NCBI GenBank assembly: GCA_050084515.1
Contig: CM114275.1
Span: 4,960,001 to 5,024,000 of the forward strand
Direction: 5' to 3'
Source of the DNA: Blasia pusilla
Lineage: Eukaryota > Marchantiophyta > Marchantiopsida > Blasiales
Length of the DNA: 64,000 nt
Under the pieces are notes generated by a model. The model had not been told where the DNA came from. It ran no database searches and worked only from the letters and a program-made list of their open reading frames with translations. Shown here in pieces: positions 11,951 to 23,872 of the stretch (position 1 is the stretch's first letter; the number at the start of each line of letters is the position of its first letter). The position numbers and the translations under genes were made by a program.

Positions 11951-14900
11951 ACTCATCTATTCCCTCTTTGGAATGGTGGAATCTCCAAAGTACTATGTCT
12001 CCATTGATGTAAGAAGTTGTTATAGAGGATGGAGATGATAATCACCGTTGGAGTTTGGTAGGATAATCTACATTTGGTTTGGTACACAGTGATCTCCATA
12101 TGCACATCATTTTGTTGCACTTTCCCGAACGTAGACGACCTCTTCTTGTTCCGCATTATCCAAATGAGACAATCCCACGGATGCATTGTCCATCATTAAC
12201 GGCTTCTGCCGTAGAGTGAAATCTGCCATCCAAATTGATATCCTTGAGAAACTTAGCTTGATGGGATGCTGGGCTATGTAGATAGTCCTTCAAGCTTTGC
12301 AATAGCAAGTTCTTGAATTCACTTCCTTCCAAGCTAATGGAATCCTTATATCCATACCTGGCCACACAACGATATATCCCTCTATGTCCAAGTGCACTCA
12401 CAAGAAATCGCTCGTTAGATAAGGCAGTGACTACGGGAAGACGTCGGATGGTGGTGAAAATGATGATCTGATGCAAGGTCCTCACGTTTTTCATGAAGTG
12501 AGCTATAATTGGAGGTATTCCATGCGTGAGATTGGAATAAAAGAAGAAAATTCTAGGCACTCGTTGGAGCTTGGTGCTGTTGAGAAGCGAACCCAACTCA
12601 CTTGTCCCTAGCTTGGTTTGAAGATCGTAGTCATACTCACGTTGATGGGCATAACTCCAACACAACATGATTGCCCCGAAGTAAACAGAGATTGCAAATG
12701 GCACCCATCCTCCTTGTGGGAACATGTACATCACGGATGATAAATACAACCCTTCAACAACTCTATACACACTAAAGAATACCAAGACAATGAATGAGGG
12801 AATTTCCCATATCACTAGCATGACTAGCGAAATCAACGTTGTGATGATAAACATGACCCACATAACTATCACCCCTGCATTGGAAACATTCCATTTTCAT
12901 TTAGAAGGTGCGCATGGGGCAAGCTACGTCACATTTGTAGAGTGTTGGTTGCTGCCCAAGGTGGCAAGAGTGAGGATACGAAGGGATTAATGTCCGCATA
13001 AATAATGAAGTGGATTATGAAATCCCAACAATCTTTGAATGCTCTATCAACAGGATTTTTGATCTAGCTATTTTGGTGGATTCTATTCGAAGATAAAAAA
13101 TGTCCATGGGAAGACTTAAAGAAATAGTAAGACTTTAGGTCAAGAAATACACAATCAATCTTAGCAAGATTGTCATATGAAGAAGTCTTGACACCAAACA
13201 CTAAAGTTGGTTCTAGCAACAAGGATCTGATGATTTAAGCCAACGAAGATTAAAACCCAATGGCACACACTCAAAAGTTTGGAATTTGATCGCAACATGT
13301 GGATTGTTTTGAAACCACTCCTACCGTAAGTAATACGAGCATGGGCAAGTTCTAGGAAAAGGAATCAAGCGATTGGCACCAATAGCTATTCAATGAATTT
13401 AATTGCATAGGCTTAAGAGATCAAATCTGAATATATAGATAATCTTGATTCTAGTGATCCAATTATGGGCAAGTTTCTAGCAATAAGAATCATATGACTT
13501 CAGCGAACAAAAATTCTAACAAATGGAAAAAAATTATAAGGTTGGAAACAACAAAATCAAAGATCTAGAAAATCTAAAAGCCACCAACCTAAATAGTCCA
13601 AGCATGGATACGTTCTAGCTTCTAAGAACAAGGGATTCAATATGACAGTGGGAACCAAAAAACTTAAAAATAACAACGATACAGTGTAAGCGAATGCCAC
13701 ACACTACTTGAAAGGTAGGAAACCAATTTGAAACAAAGATGATGCAAGAATCACGTGTGAATTTACCGAATGCATTGCCAAGCTGAATTGCATCTCAATT
13801 ATTAGAGTTCTACTGTGTTGACGATGCAAGGGGTACCAGAATGTTTAGCTATGACTTTGGTGTGAGTCATCAAATGAGATTAATTACAAGTCCTTTGTGT
13901 TGAGATTGATATTAAAAAATTCCCTCCTTTTTCTTGTACTTTGGATTTGATGACATGTTGACAAGGTTAATAGGCATCTGGTAACCTCTTTGCGCATGTT
14001 ACCAATTTAGACTATTTTAAGTAGAAGAGTTATTTTGGTGCTTCCTAAGGGTGTATGAGGAGAGGAAATATTTTCCAAGAGCCACCATTCTCATGTTGTG
14101 CCTTTGCTAAAATTTTTGTTTTTGGGTTTGGTAGGAGATAGAGTTTGGATTCCCTAATTATGAGGGTGGGTGAATAATTACATGTATTTTTGAAAGTGTA
14201 GTTGGCCATGTGAGCCATTTTCATTATGACTTTCCATGAGAAAAATGTAAGTGGGGCAAGGAGAATTTTCCATGTACAAGTGGGAAGTCCAATGTCTTTG
14301 GTGGAGATCCTTAGTACAAAAATTTAAGGTGACTTTTTATTATTTTTTTTGAAATAATTAAAAATCATACAACAAGAGAAAGGATCATAAGCATGTAGTT
14401 GATTTCAGGAATGTATACTTGGCCTTCATTACATGATGATGTATGAACCAAAGTCACTATGGGAAAACATCCTAGAGCCATTGACTGCTTCACAACGGAA
14501 AATGTAGCAGATATAAGTGATTGACTAGCAACAATAGCTGCAAGAGTGGAGATTTCAAAGATGGGCCAAAACCTAGCATTGGGCACGGATGCAAAGAAAG
14601 ACCTTGAGTGAAGAGTCGGATTGCTCTCTAGATGATTGATGAGATAAGCAGTCTCCCCTATATAAGCAGCCAAAGTGGAAGGATATATCATACATACAAA
14701 GGCAGTCTAGTAGGAAACACAAGACACACGAGAAAAATTAAAGCACAAAGCTTCAAGAAACTCCTTCATAAGACTCCTTATAGACTAACTTAGTGGAGAT
14801 ATCAAAAGCTTGATTTTCATTGTCTTTTCAGAGAGTGCAAAAAAATGGTGGAGGACTTGCACAATGAATGCCCTCCCCTTTAATTAAATAATCTAAGCTT

Positions 14901-16064
14901 GCTCAACAACTGCATAAATCTAGCGTTTGATTGAGTCATTGTGAAACAATTATTCTATTCAATCAGACAAGACTAAATCAGAGCGTCTGTTGAAATGGCT
15001 CAAGTCCGCGAACATGGCTTCGTCACCTAAACAAGTAAACACATCCATCAACTATTCTGCACTATTACATGGTGAAGAAATTGTGTGATTCTTTGATCTC
15101 GCACGTGGAAGCAACACGAGCATCTAGTGAAGGATTGACAATGGCTCAATGGTCTTGGTAACATGGAACATAGTAACAAATCATGGCTACAACAAGGACT
15201 CAATTTTCAATGTTCTAAGAGGTTTTTAGGATACTTACATTTTATGTATTGTAATGCTTGAATGGAAAAAGTCTTCTTTACCTTGAGAAATGGAAGGGAA
15301 TTTTGATTGGACACCTTGTATAGCAGAAAGCACTGCATAACACAACATGTAAGAAGTCAAGATGCAAGGCATGAATTATAGCAGAGTTCTCCCACTCCAT
15401 AAAGACCTACAATTTCTCTAGTAAGTTGGTTGGATCTAATAGGATTAACAAACACGATTGATACATCACCCCCAAATTTTAATCATTGGAACTTTCTCTC
15501 CTTTATTGTAGTCGATTAAAAGAAATCTAGCAAAATTTGGACCAAAATTTAATAGATACCAACCATATTGTCAAATCTTCCCATGATCAACTAAACGTGG
15601 ACTCATGGAGTGTAATATTTCTTTCACTAATGACTATCAATGAGAAAAGCCTCAGGAAAACAAAGCGAAGATGATTAAAAACCAAAGAATTAGCAGGGAT
15701 AGGTAGATTTCTTTCCTGAAATGGTAGGCGTAAGAACGCCATCTTTGATCACCATGCTTGTGCCGATGATAGTACCACCAAAAACATTCTTGGAGCTTTT
15801 TTGCTACTCTCTAAGAACTCCTTGCACCGATTTCTTTCAATCCTTATGTTGGATTATGAAAAGAACCAGAGTTGTCGGTCTGTTTCACGTCTAGAGAGCT
15901 TCTTTACAACCTTCTGACCGAGGTTGGCGCTTTGGCACAACAATGAATATACAGCAAAATTTCCACCTAAAAACGAAGAGGAGTGTTATTACCTATTATT
16001 TTCAGTGCCTTTCAGTGCCTTTCAGTACGTTACATTGGATTCGACTAGTATCAATGGAAGGCGA

Positions 16065-16694
16065 TGTCGTGCGCATACACATCGCTACACAACATAGATC
16101 GTTGTCACCGAACACACACACAAACACACACGATCCCATGCTAACTCATGGCATCCAAACAACAAGACAAGAAGTACCAAAATATCTCCAATAAAATAAG
16201 ATCCAATCTCTCTCAACACCATAGGTCTCAAATATGTCCACTCTCACATGTCTGAGTCAATATCAAACCAAACCTACTCTCCTAATGAGAGGCTTGGGTT
16301 ACACACACAAAGCAAGCAACACCATAGTTCCGCCTCCTCATGCAAAGAGGTTCAACAAAGAGAGAATGAGCTCTCAAGCTCTCTCTCCTTGAGGTATATC
16401 CCTACCCTCTCCCAAGCTCTCTCCATGGTAACCTATGCTCCCAAATCACCTCCTTTGCTCTTGATCTGATGTAGGAGGTCAAGGGCAACTTACCAAAAAT
16501 AGAAAATAATAATATACTCAAAATGGTACTTACTTAAAGTAGTAAGTTCTTCAATATGGTTCCAAATGAGCCGAAACGAAGGGGAAACCTGCTCTCTCAA
16601 GTTCCCCGGGGCCTTAGTAGATCATCCTCAACCTCTTGAGTCTGTCCTCCAATGCTCTACTAGATCTCACTGATTTATCCTAAAAGACGTGACA
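16065..16694 (-). repeat. 3' LTR of the gypsy element
   Basis: On the minus strand it begins TGTCACGTC and ends GCACGACA, so it has TG...CA ends. The segment 16193-16694 pairs with 23349-23872. The last 128 bases in element orientation (16192-16065) are missing from the right-hand LTR but are repeated at 16815-16697. Confidence 0.75.
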
Positions 16695-16696
16695 AT

Positions 16697-16815
16697 TGTC
16701 GTACGTATACACATCGCTACACAACATAGATCGCTATTAGCGAACACACGCACAAACACGTACGATCCCATGCTAACTCATGGCATCCAAACAACGAGAC
16801 CAAAATATCTCCAAT
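16697..16815 (-). repeat. Extra truncated copy of the LTR 3' end
   Basis: It repeats 16065-16192 with a 9-base length difference and scattered changes, sharing TACACATCGCTACACAACAT and the ending ACCAAAATATCTCCAAT. It sits two bases from the complete left LTR and directly abuts the end of the RT coding region. This looks like the scar of a deletion or recombination between LTRs. Confidence 0.8.
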
Positions 16816-16825
16816 CGCCCCCCTA

Positions 16826-17611
16826 GCTGGTGGTTAGGTCCCTCTAAAAGAACTTGCACTTTCCTGGATGTAGTTTCAGCCCATATAACTGCAATTGTCG
16901 AAACACCTCCTCTAGATGTCGCTCATGCTCCTCAACCGTGGCGCTAAAGACTATGATGTCATCAATATAACACCTAGCAAAATCCACACATGCCAAGATC
17001 CTATCCATGATCCTCTGAAACTCAGCCGGGGCGTTCTTTAACCCAAATGGTAAGAACGGCTACTCGTATAAGAAATCCTTCCCGTGAGGATCGATGCCCC
17101 AAAATGCTATCTTCTGCATGTCCTCCAATATTATAGGCAGCTGATGATATCCGGCTCAAAGATCTAACAAACTGAAGATCTTTGCATGCCCAATAGCATC
17201 AAAGATCTCCTCAAGAGTGGGCATGGTATACTTATCAGACTTCGTCTACCGATTGATAGGTCGGTAATCTCCACACATCCGCCTATCCGTCCAATTTTCA
17301 TACACATCCTTCTTGGCGGGCATGACAGTGACAGATGCATACTCTCAATGCGACATCTCCACTAGTCCTACGCCAACCAAGTCATGGCTCCTACTATGAA
17401 TCAAAGCCCTCTCTATGTCACTGTACTTATAGGATCGTTGAAAGATCGGCGTGTCACTCAACAACTCAATGCGGATCTCTGGACCCTTCAGCGTACGCAA
17501 ATCCTGCATACTAAATGCAAAACAACTCCTATAATTCCTAAGGAATTGATGTATCCGGTGCCGCTCTCCTCCTGTCAACTTAGGGCCCATATCTGGCTCC
17601 CAAGTCTCCAT
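16826..17611 (-). pseudogene. Gypsy reverse transcriptase (RT), with stop codons
   Basis: The upstream part (17611-17345) has GPEIRIELLSDTPIFQRSYK and a GLVEMS ending, the usual lead-in to Ty3/gypsy RT. Then come CGDYRPINR, DKYTMPTLEEIFDAIG, the LDL/AGYHQLP block, PFGLKNAPAEFQRIMDR and the catalytic YIDDIIVFS (YIDD at 16969-16958). The domain ends at about LHPGKCKFF. Three in-frame stops interrupt it: after PINR, TGA at 17158-17156 where the family has Arg in LDLRAGYHQ, and TAG at 17062-17060 where the family has Trp. The frame also shifts near 17,345. The polymerase would copy element RNA to DNA; this copy cannot make it. Confidence 0.88.
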
Positions 17612-17989
17612 CGTGACTACGGTAAGACTCTCGGGCGCGGGTGTCTGTGGTAGCTATGGCGCAACCCCATCTCGGACAACAGAACTCTCATCTCCACGTG
17701 CAGTATCCATAACCACGCTCGATGCTGTGACTATCATCTCATGGCGTATCTGCAAAACATCCCAAGAAGTCCAAGGGTGTCTCTCCCAATCATCCCTGGT
17801 GTGTCGATCTCCTCGGATCTTGCCCCCAACCAATGCCTCCATCATCTCGGTAGGCATGGGGCTCACCAACGCAACAACTATGATCTATCACATCCTCAAA
17901 CGACGCTGTTCAGCTACGCCTAAGGTGAAAATCCATATCAAGCAGTTTAGGTCCATCGCCCGATCCAAGACATGACGTCATTATCATGA

Positions 17990-18982
17990 TAGTGACGGTA
18001 TTGCCGTCACTCCCATGGGGAATCCCATTGCTCGCTCTCGCTTATTGGCGTTGGGCTCCACCAACCTCTCTACGTGGTCATCCCAAAACCAAGGCAGGTC
18101 CGGCCTCCTGGAATGCATGGGAAGGAGGAAAACTCACAAATGTGGGAAAGGCTGATGTGGCATGCCAATCCTATAAACCACAGTCAACGGCGGTCGATCA
18201 TCGTGCCTCACTACTTGTGATCGACGACATAGATCCTGAATAGAATCCACGAGAAAATCGGAGGGACGCTCCACGCGAGCATACGCCCTCCGCAAAACCT
18301 CATGTGGGACCAAGTTGGTCCACCATAGATGCAAGCGATGTGCTCTAGAACCTACACTCACAACATCCAAAAACACTGGTGAGCCGATCCATGCACGCAC
18401 CAGATGTGCACTTGTCACCACCCGTGACCTCGAATCGCCCAAGATCGGCACATTCTGCAGAATGTTTGGTGGAGAATGGGACTTTTGGTTTTGCAAGTGT
18501 CGCAAAATTTGTATCATCTCCCAAAATAACCTCGACCGAGTGTCAGCTAACCCGCTACCTCATCCAACACGCAATTGGCCCTGACACGGCCAACCAGCAA
18601 TAACCAAATCTGTGGCCCCTACTCGCTCCAAGTCCTGCGCCCCGGGCAATGAAATATCCCACGGTAGGGAACTCTGGTATCTCTGGACAACAGACGCAGA
18701 CAACAAGTCAGGAAAATGGAGGCGTATCTGCGCCATATGGTGAAGTAAAGCATGCCTTGCAACATCATCAATCCCCACATATAGGGACTGCTCTATGCAT
18801 ACTCCTGCTTGCAAAACAATAGTTAATGCAGTGTTGATCCCTCCAAAGAGATCCAACACCCAAATACCCTCCTCTGGGATGCGCCACACAATCGGTGTGG
18901 TATCCAAGGGTGTCATCATAGCACTCTTGGCTACCTCGGGTTCCTCTGACCCGTCAAGCTCTCGTGCAAAGTCTCGCTCCAC
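17990..18982 (-). pseudogene. Cytosine-5 DNA methyltransferase domain inside the gypsy polyprotein
   Basis: Motif I reads VLDLFGGINTAL (DLFGG near 18,850). The catalytic motif IV is DLVIAGWPCQG (Cys codon 18586-18584). After one in-frame TGA at 18562-18560 the same frame continues GSGLADTRSRLFWEM to NVPILGDSR, the motif VI site, where the family ENV is QNV here. Next comes the stretch to RHDDRPPLTVVYRIG, and after compensating frame shifts near 18,130-18,050 the tail has ERERAMGFPMG, like C5-MTase motif X. Family knowledge: such enzymes form a covalent Cys-cytosine intermediate and methylate carbon 5 of cytosine using SAM. The domain lies between protease and RT on the same strand, so it was once part of the polyprotein. 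This copy is inactive because of the stop, the shifts and the Glu-to-Gln change. I can tell the enzyme class with good confidence but not its sequence specificity. Confidence 0.85.
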
Positions 18983-19195
18983 GTGGTCTGCACATGCTCA
19001 GTGCTAAGCGTCGAAGCTCCTCAGTCGAGCCCCAAAGCGACACCTCTTCTCCACGGACTAATGCGGCTTCCATGACACTCCTCTCCATAGAAATGTCAGG
19101 AACGGGAGTATCCTCTGCATGGAGATGTCCCTCAAGTCACTAGGCCAAATGATGGCGCTGCTAAATGCTGCTAAGGTCGCAATCTCTCCTGGATG

Positions 19196-19648
19196 TCACT
19201 CAATCACTGCACATGTAAATCGAATGGATAATGAGCTAAGGCGCCCATCACCTGACTGCCATCCTGGTCTGTAGGATGCTGACTCCTCCCAGTAATCCAG
19301 GGAAAACCCCATCGGGTACAACACTGCTCCACCAATCAAGATGTCATAGGACTCTACATCGGTCACTATCGCCTCGGCTCGCACCACGGACTCATCTGTA
19401 GGGTATCCGAAACGATTCTTCACCATGACCTCCTGTCGGGTGATATACTGCGTGGTACTTGCTCCACCCAAGGATGTCTCTATCCGAAATGGAAAACGCT
19501 CCACATCGGATCTCGTCAAGCCTAATCCTTTGAATGCCGCTTTCCCCAACATGAGGGGTTGCGCTCCTGAATCCAACAAGACGCGCTGCGGACTAAAAGC
19601 TCTATCTCTTGGACTCACCAACTCGAAGACCTCTTCTTGGTTAACCAA
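19196..19648 (-). CDS. Retroviral-type aspartic protease domain of the gypsy element
   Basis: About 150 residues are open. VLLDSGAQPLMLG holds the catalytic D-S-G and a following hydrophobic flap-like region. IVTDVESYDILIGGAVLYPM resembles the second hydrophobic-Gly part of retropepsins, and DYWEESASYRPGW follows. It would dimerise and cleave the Gag-Pol polyprotein. It lies between gag and the methyltransferase domain. The apparent start is only the first Met in the open frame, since the domain is normally internal to a polyprotein. Confidence 0.8.
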   Translation of the reverse strand: MVNQEEVFELVSPRDRAFSPQRVLLDSGAQPLMLGKAAFKGLGLTRSDVERFPFRIETSLGGASTTQYITRQEVMVKNRFGYPTDESVVRAEAIVTDVESYDILIGGAVLYPMGFSLDYWEESASYRPGWQSGDGRLSSLSIRFTCAVIE

Positions 19649-20285
19649 AAAAACAACATCGGGAAAGCCATGGCACGCTCTATCGTGGGTCTAGTGGGCA
19701 TCTCTGCCATCCTAACAACCGTAGCTTGCCAGGAATATGACGTGGACGGCCCAAGCATCCGCTCCAAGGGCGGGTCCATCACCTCCTCTGCAATCACCTC
19801 TGAAGAGGATGCAGGAACTCCAACTCCACGCTCACATAGTGTAGCGGCCAGCCGGAACATCTCGGCGGGCATACCTCATAATGTCATAACATCAGAAACA
19901 AAAAATAATGGACCACGGTACACCATTGTGGCCGCCCCCAACATCGTAGTCGACACATGCTACTATTGGGCATCAACAATAGGAGTCGTTGTTCTCGTTT
20001 CTCCCATTGCCCTCCGTGCTTGCACACCAATAACATCATCAACTCTCCGAGAACTCTGATGAGGACCCATTGATGGGGTCCTCATCACCTCGGACAACGT
20101 GAAAGACTGAGGAAGTCTGCTTTGTTTCCTGGCTTCCCATCGTTGTGGATCTAACTCTATGGTTGTTCCACGCGTCACAATTGCGGCGACCTCCATTTGG
20201 GCAATCCCGCACATCCAACCAGGATCCTCCATAACTCTGGCTGCTCCACATGATGTCCATGCCACGGATCCGGCATTGGGTAACC

Positions 20286-21587
20286 TCAATGCCATAGCAG
20301 AAATCTGCTCTTGTAGCTGCTATATCTTAGCAGCCATCCCAGCCTCACGCCCGACGTCTCCCTCGACGCGTCTAAGTGGTGGGACTCTACCTTTTCCACA
20401 AGCTCCACCACCTTGTTGGGCAACTCCAGCTCCTCGTCCCCCAAAAGGACCACTTGGGGCACGATCTCTAGGCCCACCCGGACCGCCTACTCGCTCTGGT
20501 GTCCTCTCTAGCCCTTGGTCCGGACGTAACTCAGGGTGTAAACTGAAACACCTGCCGCGTGTGTGACCATACCTCTAACAATAGTCGCACTAATAACCTC
20601 TTGGTGCAACACCATCTCCTCCTCCATGCTGAGGCACACGTCTATGACCATGACGAGTACAATCATGCTGTAGATGTGCGCCACCACATGACCAACAAGT
20701 AATCGTAGGCGGCTGCTGCTGAGCCGCATATGAAGGCGCAGGTCTCTACGGCACGACCTCCAGATATCCTCCCTGACCTATCTCGGAGTCCACGTTGTTG
20801 CACTGGTGGTGCAGAAAATCGTGACTGCTCTCGCCCAGAACCCATGGTGGCTATGCTCTCCTCCGCCATGTTGCGCTCAATGTTCTTGGCGGTCCTAAAA
20901 ACATCTCTCAACGTAGGGGAGGTGTTCATAAGAAGCAACCCCTCCTGCATCTGTGTCCGCAGGCTCTAGTCTAGCATCGCGTACCATGACTTGATAGCCT
21001 TAGCCTCTGTCACCCCCTGAGTGACGTTGATCAACCGGTGCAAGCGAGTGTAAGCCTCATGCAAACTCTCACACGGGCGCCTCTAAAAGTCGTGGATGCT
21101 CCGCAACTTCTCCGTCCGTACCCCCTAGTAGCTCGCCCTCAACTCAACGAAGAACTCAACCATGGGGTTGAACCTGGGACGAACCCGACTAGAAGGTGCA
21201 ACTGCTCTAGTACGAGTGATCCCTCCTAAAACATCACTAGTGGAAGAGGAAGTAGCCTCTCCTGACTCCTCCTCCTCATCTAGGAATATTTCCGTCCATA
21301 ACACATAGTGTGGGTCATAGTAGAGTCGCCATGCCTAAATCTCCTGGGCATATGTGGGAGAACTCATGGTAATCGTCCATGGGTGCCCCCTCTAAATGTT
21401 GGAATATATCGTTCCATGTTGTAAACGGGTTGAACTCTCTAGAGTTCCTAGCCGGCTGTGAGTCACACAAACTCCTAAACTCCGCAATGAAGTCGTGTAG
21501 CTCTATAGTGCCTACAGCACCCGAAAACCTACGTGGTCCTCTACCCCGGTCGTCCATCTGGTACGCCCAATTGGTAGGACCACTCAA
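20286..21587 (-). pseudogene. Gag region with zinc knuckles, frame-broken
   Basis: The leading part (21587-21315) has GRGPRRFSGAVGTIELHDFI and FQHLEGAPMDDYHEF, typical of a plant gypsy capsid start. After several frame changes the region near 20,700-20,540 encodes two zinc-knuckle-like motifs: CWSCGGAHLQHDC, then CDYC followed after a stop by RYGHTRGRCFSLHPELRP. These would bind element RNA. The coding continues toward the protease with an Ala/Gly/Gln-rich coiled segment (about 20,350-20,290). No single frame spans it, so this gag is defective. Confidence 0.6.
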
Positions 21588-23348
21588 TGTGTACGGTGGA
21601 TTACTAACACACTCCTCTACATGCTCCCCCCGTCTAAAGACGACACTAAAGGAGATCGAGGTGGTCTCTCACGTGGAGACCCTCGAAACCTCGCATCACT
21701 CGAGGTAAACCCTTCAGAGCTACTCTCAGGTCCACTACCTTGCCTCTCAAAATCCCAAAAGGACGCCGTGATGGCCCTTGTGCCCCTCTCACACGATCAC
21801 TCCCAATCTCGCGAGTAATCCCTCAATCACTCAAACTAAACATGCGGCACTCAATCTACACTCTCTCATTGAGACGTGTGCTGTGCGGCAACAAGCAGCG
21901 TGGTGCGACAAATCAACTGATCTATCGTCTCATCGATAAACCATCCTCAACTCTGGACATCCCACACAGGTCTATGTCCCCTAAACCCATACATCATTGA
22001 TGCTCTCAGCATCAACACGAAACCCAATATCCCAAATAATTTCCCAATACACAGAAATCCCTCACACGTGCAAGGTAAGAGACCAGAATGGGTAACCTGA
22101 CAATAATGTCGATGTCGCTCCTCGGCAATTGCAAATCTCGACCCCAACTTGGTCGTGAAGACAACTCCTCCAATCAGCAAGTCGTACTCTTGTCGTACTG
22201 ACGTTGCTCAAACCTCCTTGATGTGCGGTACAGGTCCAACAGTCTGGTGCGGCAATGGTGGCACGGAACGGCTACAAACAACACGACACTCGAGAATGGG
22301 GTGCGGCACTCGGCGGCATATCCTCCTCAATCAGCAATTCACACGCTCTGCTCCTTAGTGAAGGAGCGGCTCCGCGATTGAGACGGTGCGGTGCGGCCAC
22401 GAGCGGCACAATGTGGCAATCGGCGGCGCGTTGCGGCTACGGGCGTCACGACACGATACTCGATCGTCGTCGATCGGCTACTAGTCACAACATAGCAGCA
22501 TGACATAAAAACTCAAACACCATAACCTGAGGTCACCTGCCATCATTGGTTGATGACGAAAGTGCGATGATGGTAGCGGCCAAACCAAAGTACGTGGTGG
22601 CGGCGCAAGTTAGAGAATCAAGTTAGAGTCGTGGAAGACCCCCCACTCCGAATGGCGGTAATGACAGCCAAGGGTGGACAACGGCCAAACGCGGCTCTGA
22701 GCAGCGCTAGGCGATGGTCGACGATGGACGATGGACCATTGATGATGACGGTTGACCATCGACGGCGGACCGTTGACGATGACTATGATTATGACCTCCG
22801 CCGCTGTCGCGGCGGCTGGTTTAGGGTTTGAACAATTTAACCCTAAAAATTGCCTAGCAATGGCAATTTTGTAAGATTGACCATAACGTTTTGTTTGCAA
22901 CTTCAAATTGCACACTGTGCACAGCTTCACGATCTAGGACGACGTCAAAAAATATTTTGAATCAGACATTTCAGTAAAAATTGACGGGGACTCTCGTAAA
23001 GCCCAACGTCTCTTTCTCCTACACAAAATTTGGTAGCGCTTCCGCGCTGATTTCTCCAAATAAAAATGTAAAACTTGTGAGAACACAAATCAAAAAGCTA
23101 CATGGTGCTCTCGAGAGCACTGGCATGGAGCAATCCGACCCCATACTCAATTCCTATCGAAAATTGGGCAGCGCTTCCGAGTGCCACTCTCACGTACAAA
23201 AAGTCAACAAAGCAAAACAGCAAACTCGCACGGCTCTTGCTCCGGTGAGCACTCCCATGAGCCATGAAGGTTGGGGAACATGGTCCCCCAACCTGCACCA
23301 AACATCGAGCTCCCCTATGAAGCTCTCTGACTCATCTCATTTTCTCTT
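21588..23348 (-). other. Leader between 5' LTR and gag
   Basis: I see no recognisable coding. The stretch 22,200-22,480 is rich in GCGGC/TGCGGC words and 22,690-22,790 is a GACGATGG-type low-complexity run. The motif GCGCTTCCG occurs twice (about 23,036 and 23,172). I could not identify a primer-binding site next to the LTR. Confidence 0.5.
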
Positions 23349-23872
23349 TGTAAAATAAGATTCAATCTCTCTCAACACCATAGGTCTCAAATGTGTGCAC
23401 TCTCACATCTCTCTCAAAATGTCAAACCAAACCCACTCTCCTAATGGGAGGCTTGGGTTACATACACAAGGCAAACAACACCATAGTTCCGCCGCCTCAT
23501 GCGAAGAGGTTCAACAAAGAGAGAATGAGCTCTCAAGCTCTCTCTCCTTGAGGTATACTCCTCCCCTCTCCCAAACTCTCTCCATGGTAACCTATGCTCC
23601 CAAGTCACCTCCTTGGCTCTTGATCAAATGTAGGAGGCAAAGAGAAACTTACCAAAAATAGAAATTCGATAATATATTCAAAATGGTACTTACCTAAAAT
23701 AATAAGTTCCTCAATATGGCTCCAAATGAGCCGAAACGAAGGGGAAACTTGCTCTCTCAGGTTCCCAAGGGCTTCAATAGGTCATCTTCAACCTCTTGAA
23801 TCTATCTTCCACTACTCGCGAAAGCGTTCTGCTAGATCTCATTGATCTATCCTAAAATACGTGGGATCGACA
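23349..23872 (-). repeat. 5' LTR of the gypsy element
   Basis: On the minus strand it begins TGTCGATCCCACGTATTTTAGG-like sequence and ends TTATTTTACA. It matches 16193-16694, including the shared GAGAATGAGCTCTCAAGCTC block, but carries six extra bases after TGTC and lacks the 128-base 3' part found in the other LTR. Confidence 0.82.

Larger units (their letters stand above)
16065..23872 (-). mobile_element. Ty3/gypsy LTR retrotransposon carrying a C5-DNA-methyltransferase domain
   Basis: In element orientation (right to left) the order is LTR (23872-23349), leader, gag, aspartic protease, cytosine-5 methyltransferase, reverse transcriptase, truncated LTR end (16815-16697) and LTR (16694-16065). 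RNase H and integrase are absent: the RT frame stops at about 16,826, directly against the truncated LTR piece. The two long LTR copies match at roughly nine bases in ten by eye, so the insertion is old. No clear target-site duplication was seen. The element lies in an intron of the potassium-transporter locus, in the same orientation. It cannot be autonomous as it stands. Confidence 0.88.

Noticed and set aside
15843-15866. A 24-base intron in the potassium transporter
   Set aside because: GT...AG borders could restore the frame, but 24 bases is too short for plant splicing; a frame lesion is simpler.
17990-18982. Bacterial restriction-modification contamination
   Set aside because: The methyltransferase is flanked on the same strand by retroviral-type protease and gypsy RT, all between matching LTRs; no restriction enzyme gene is present.
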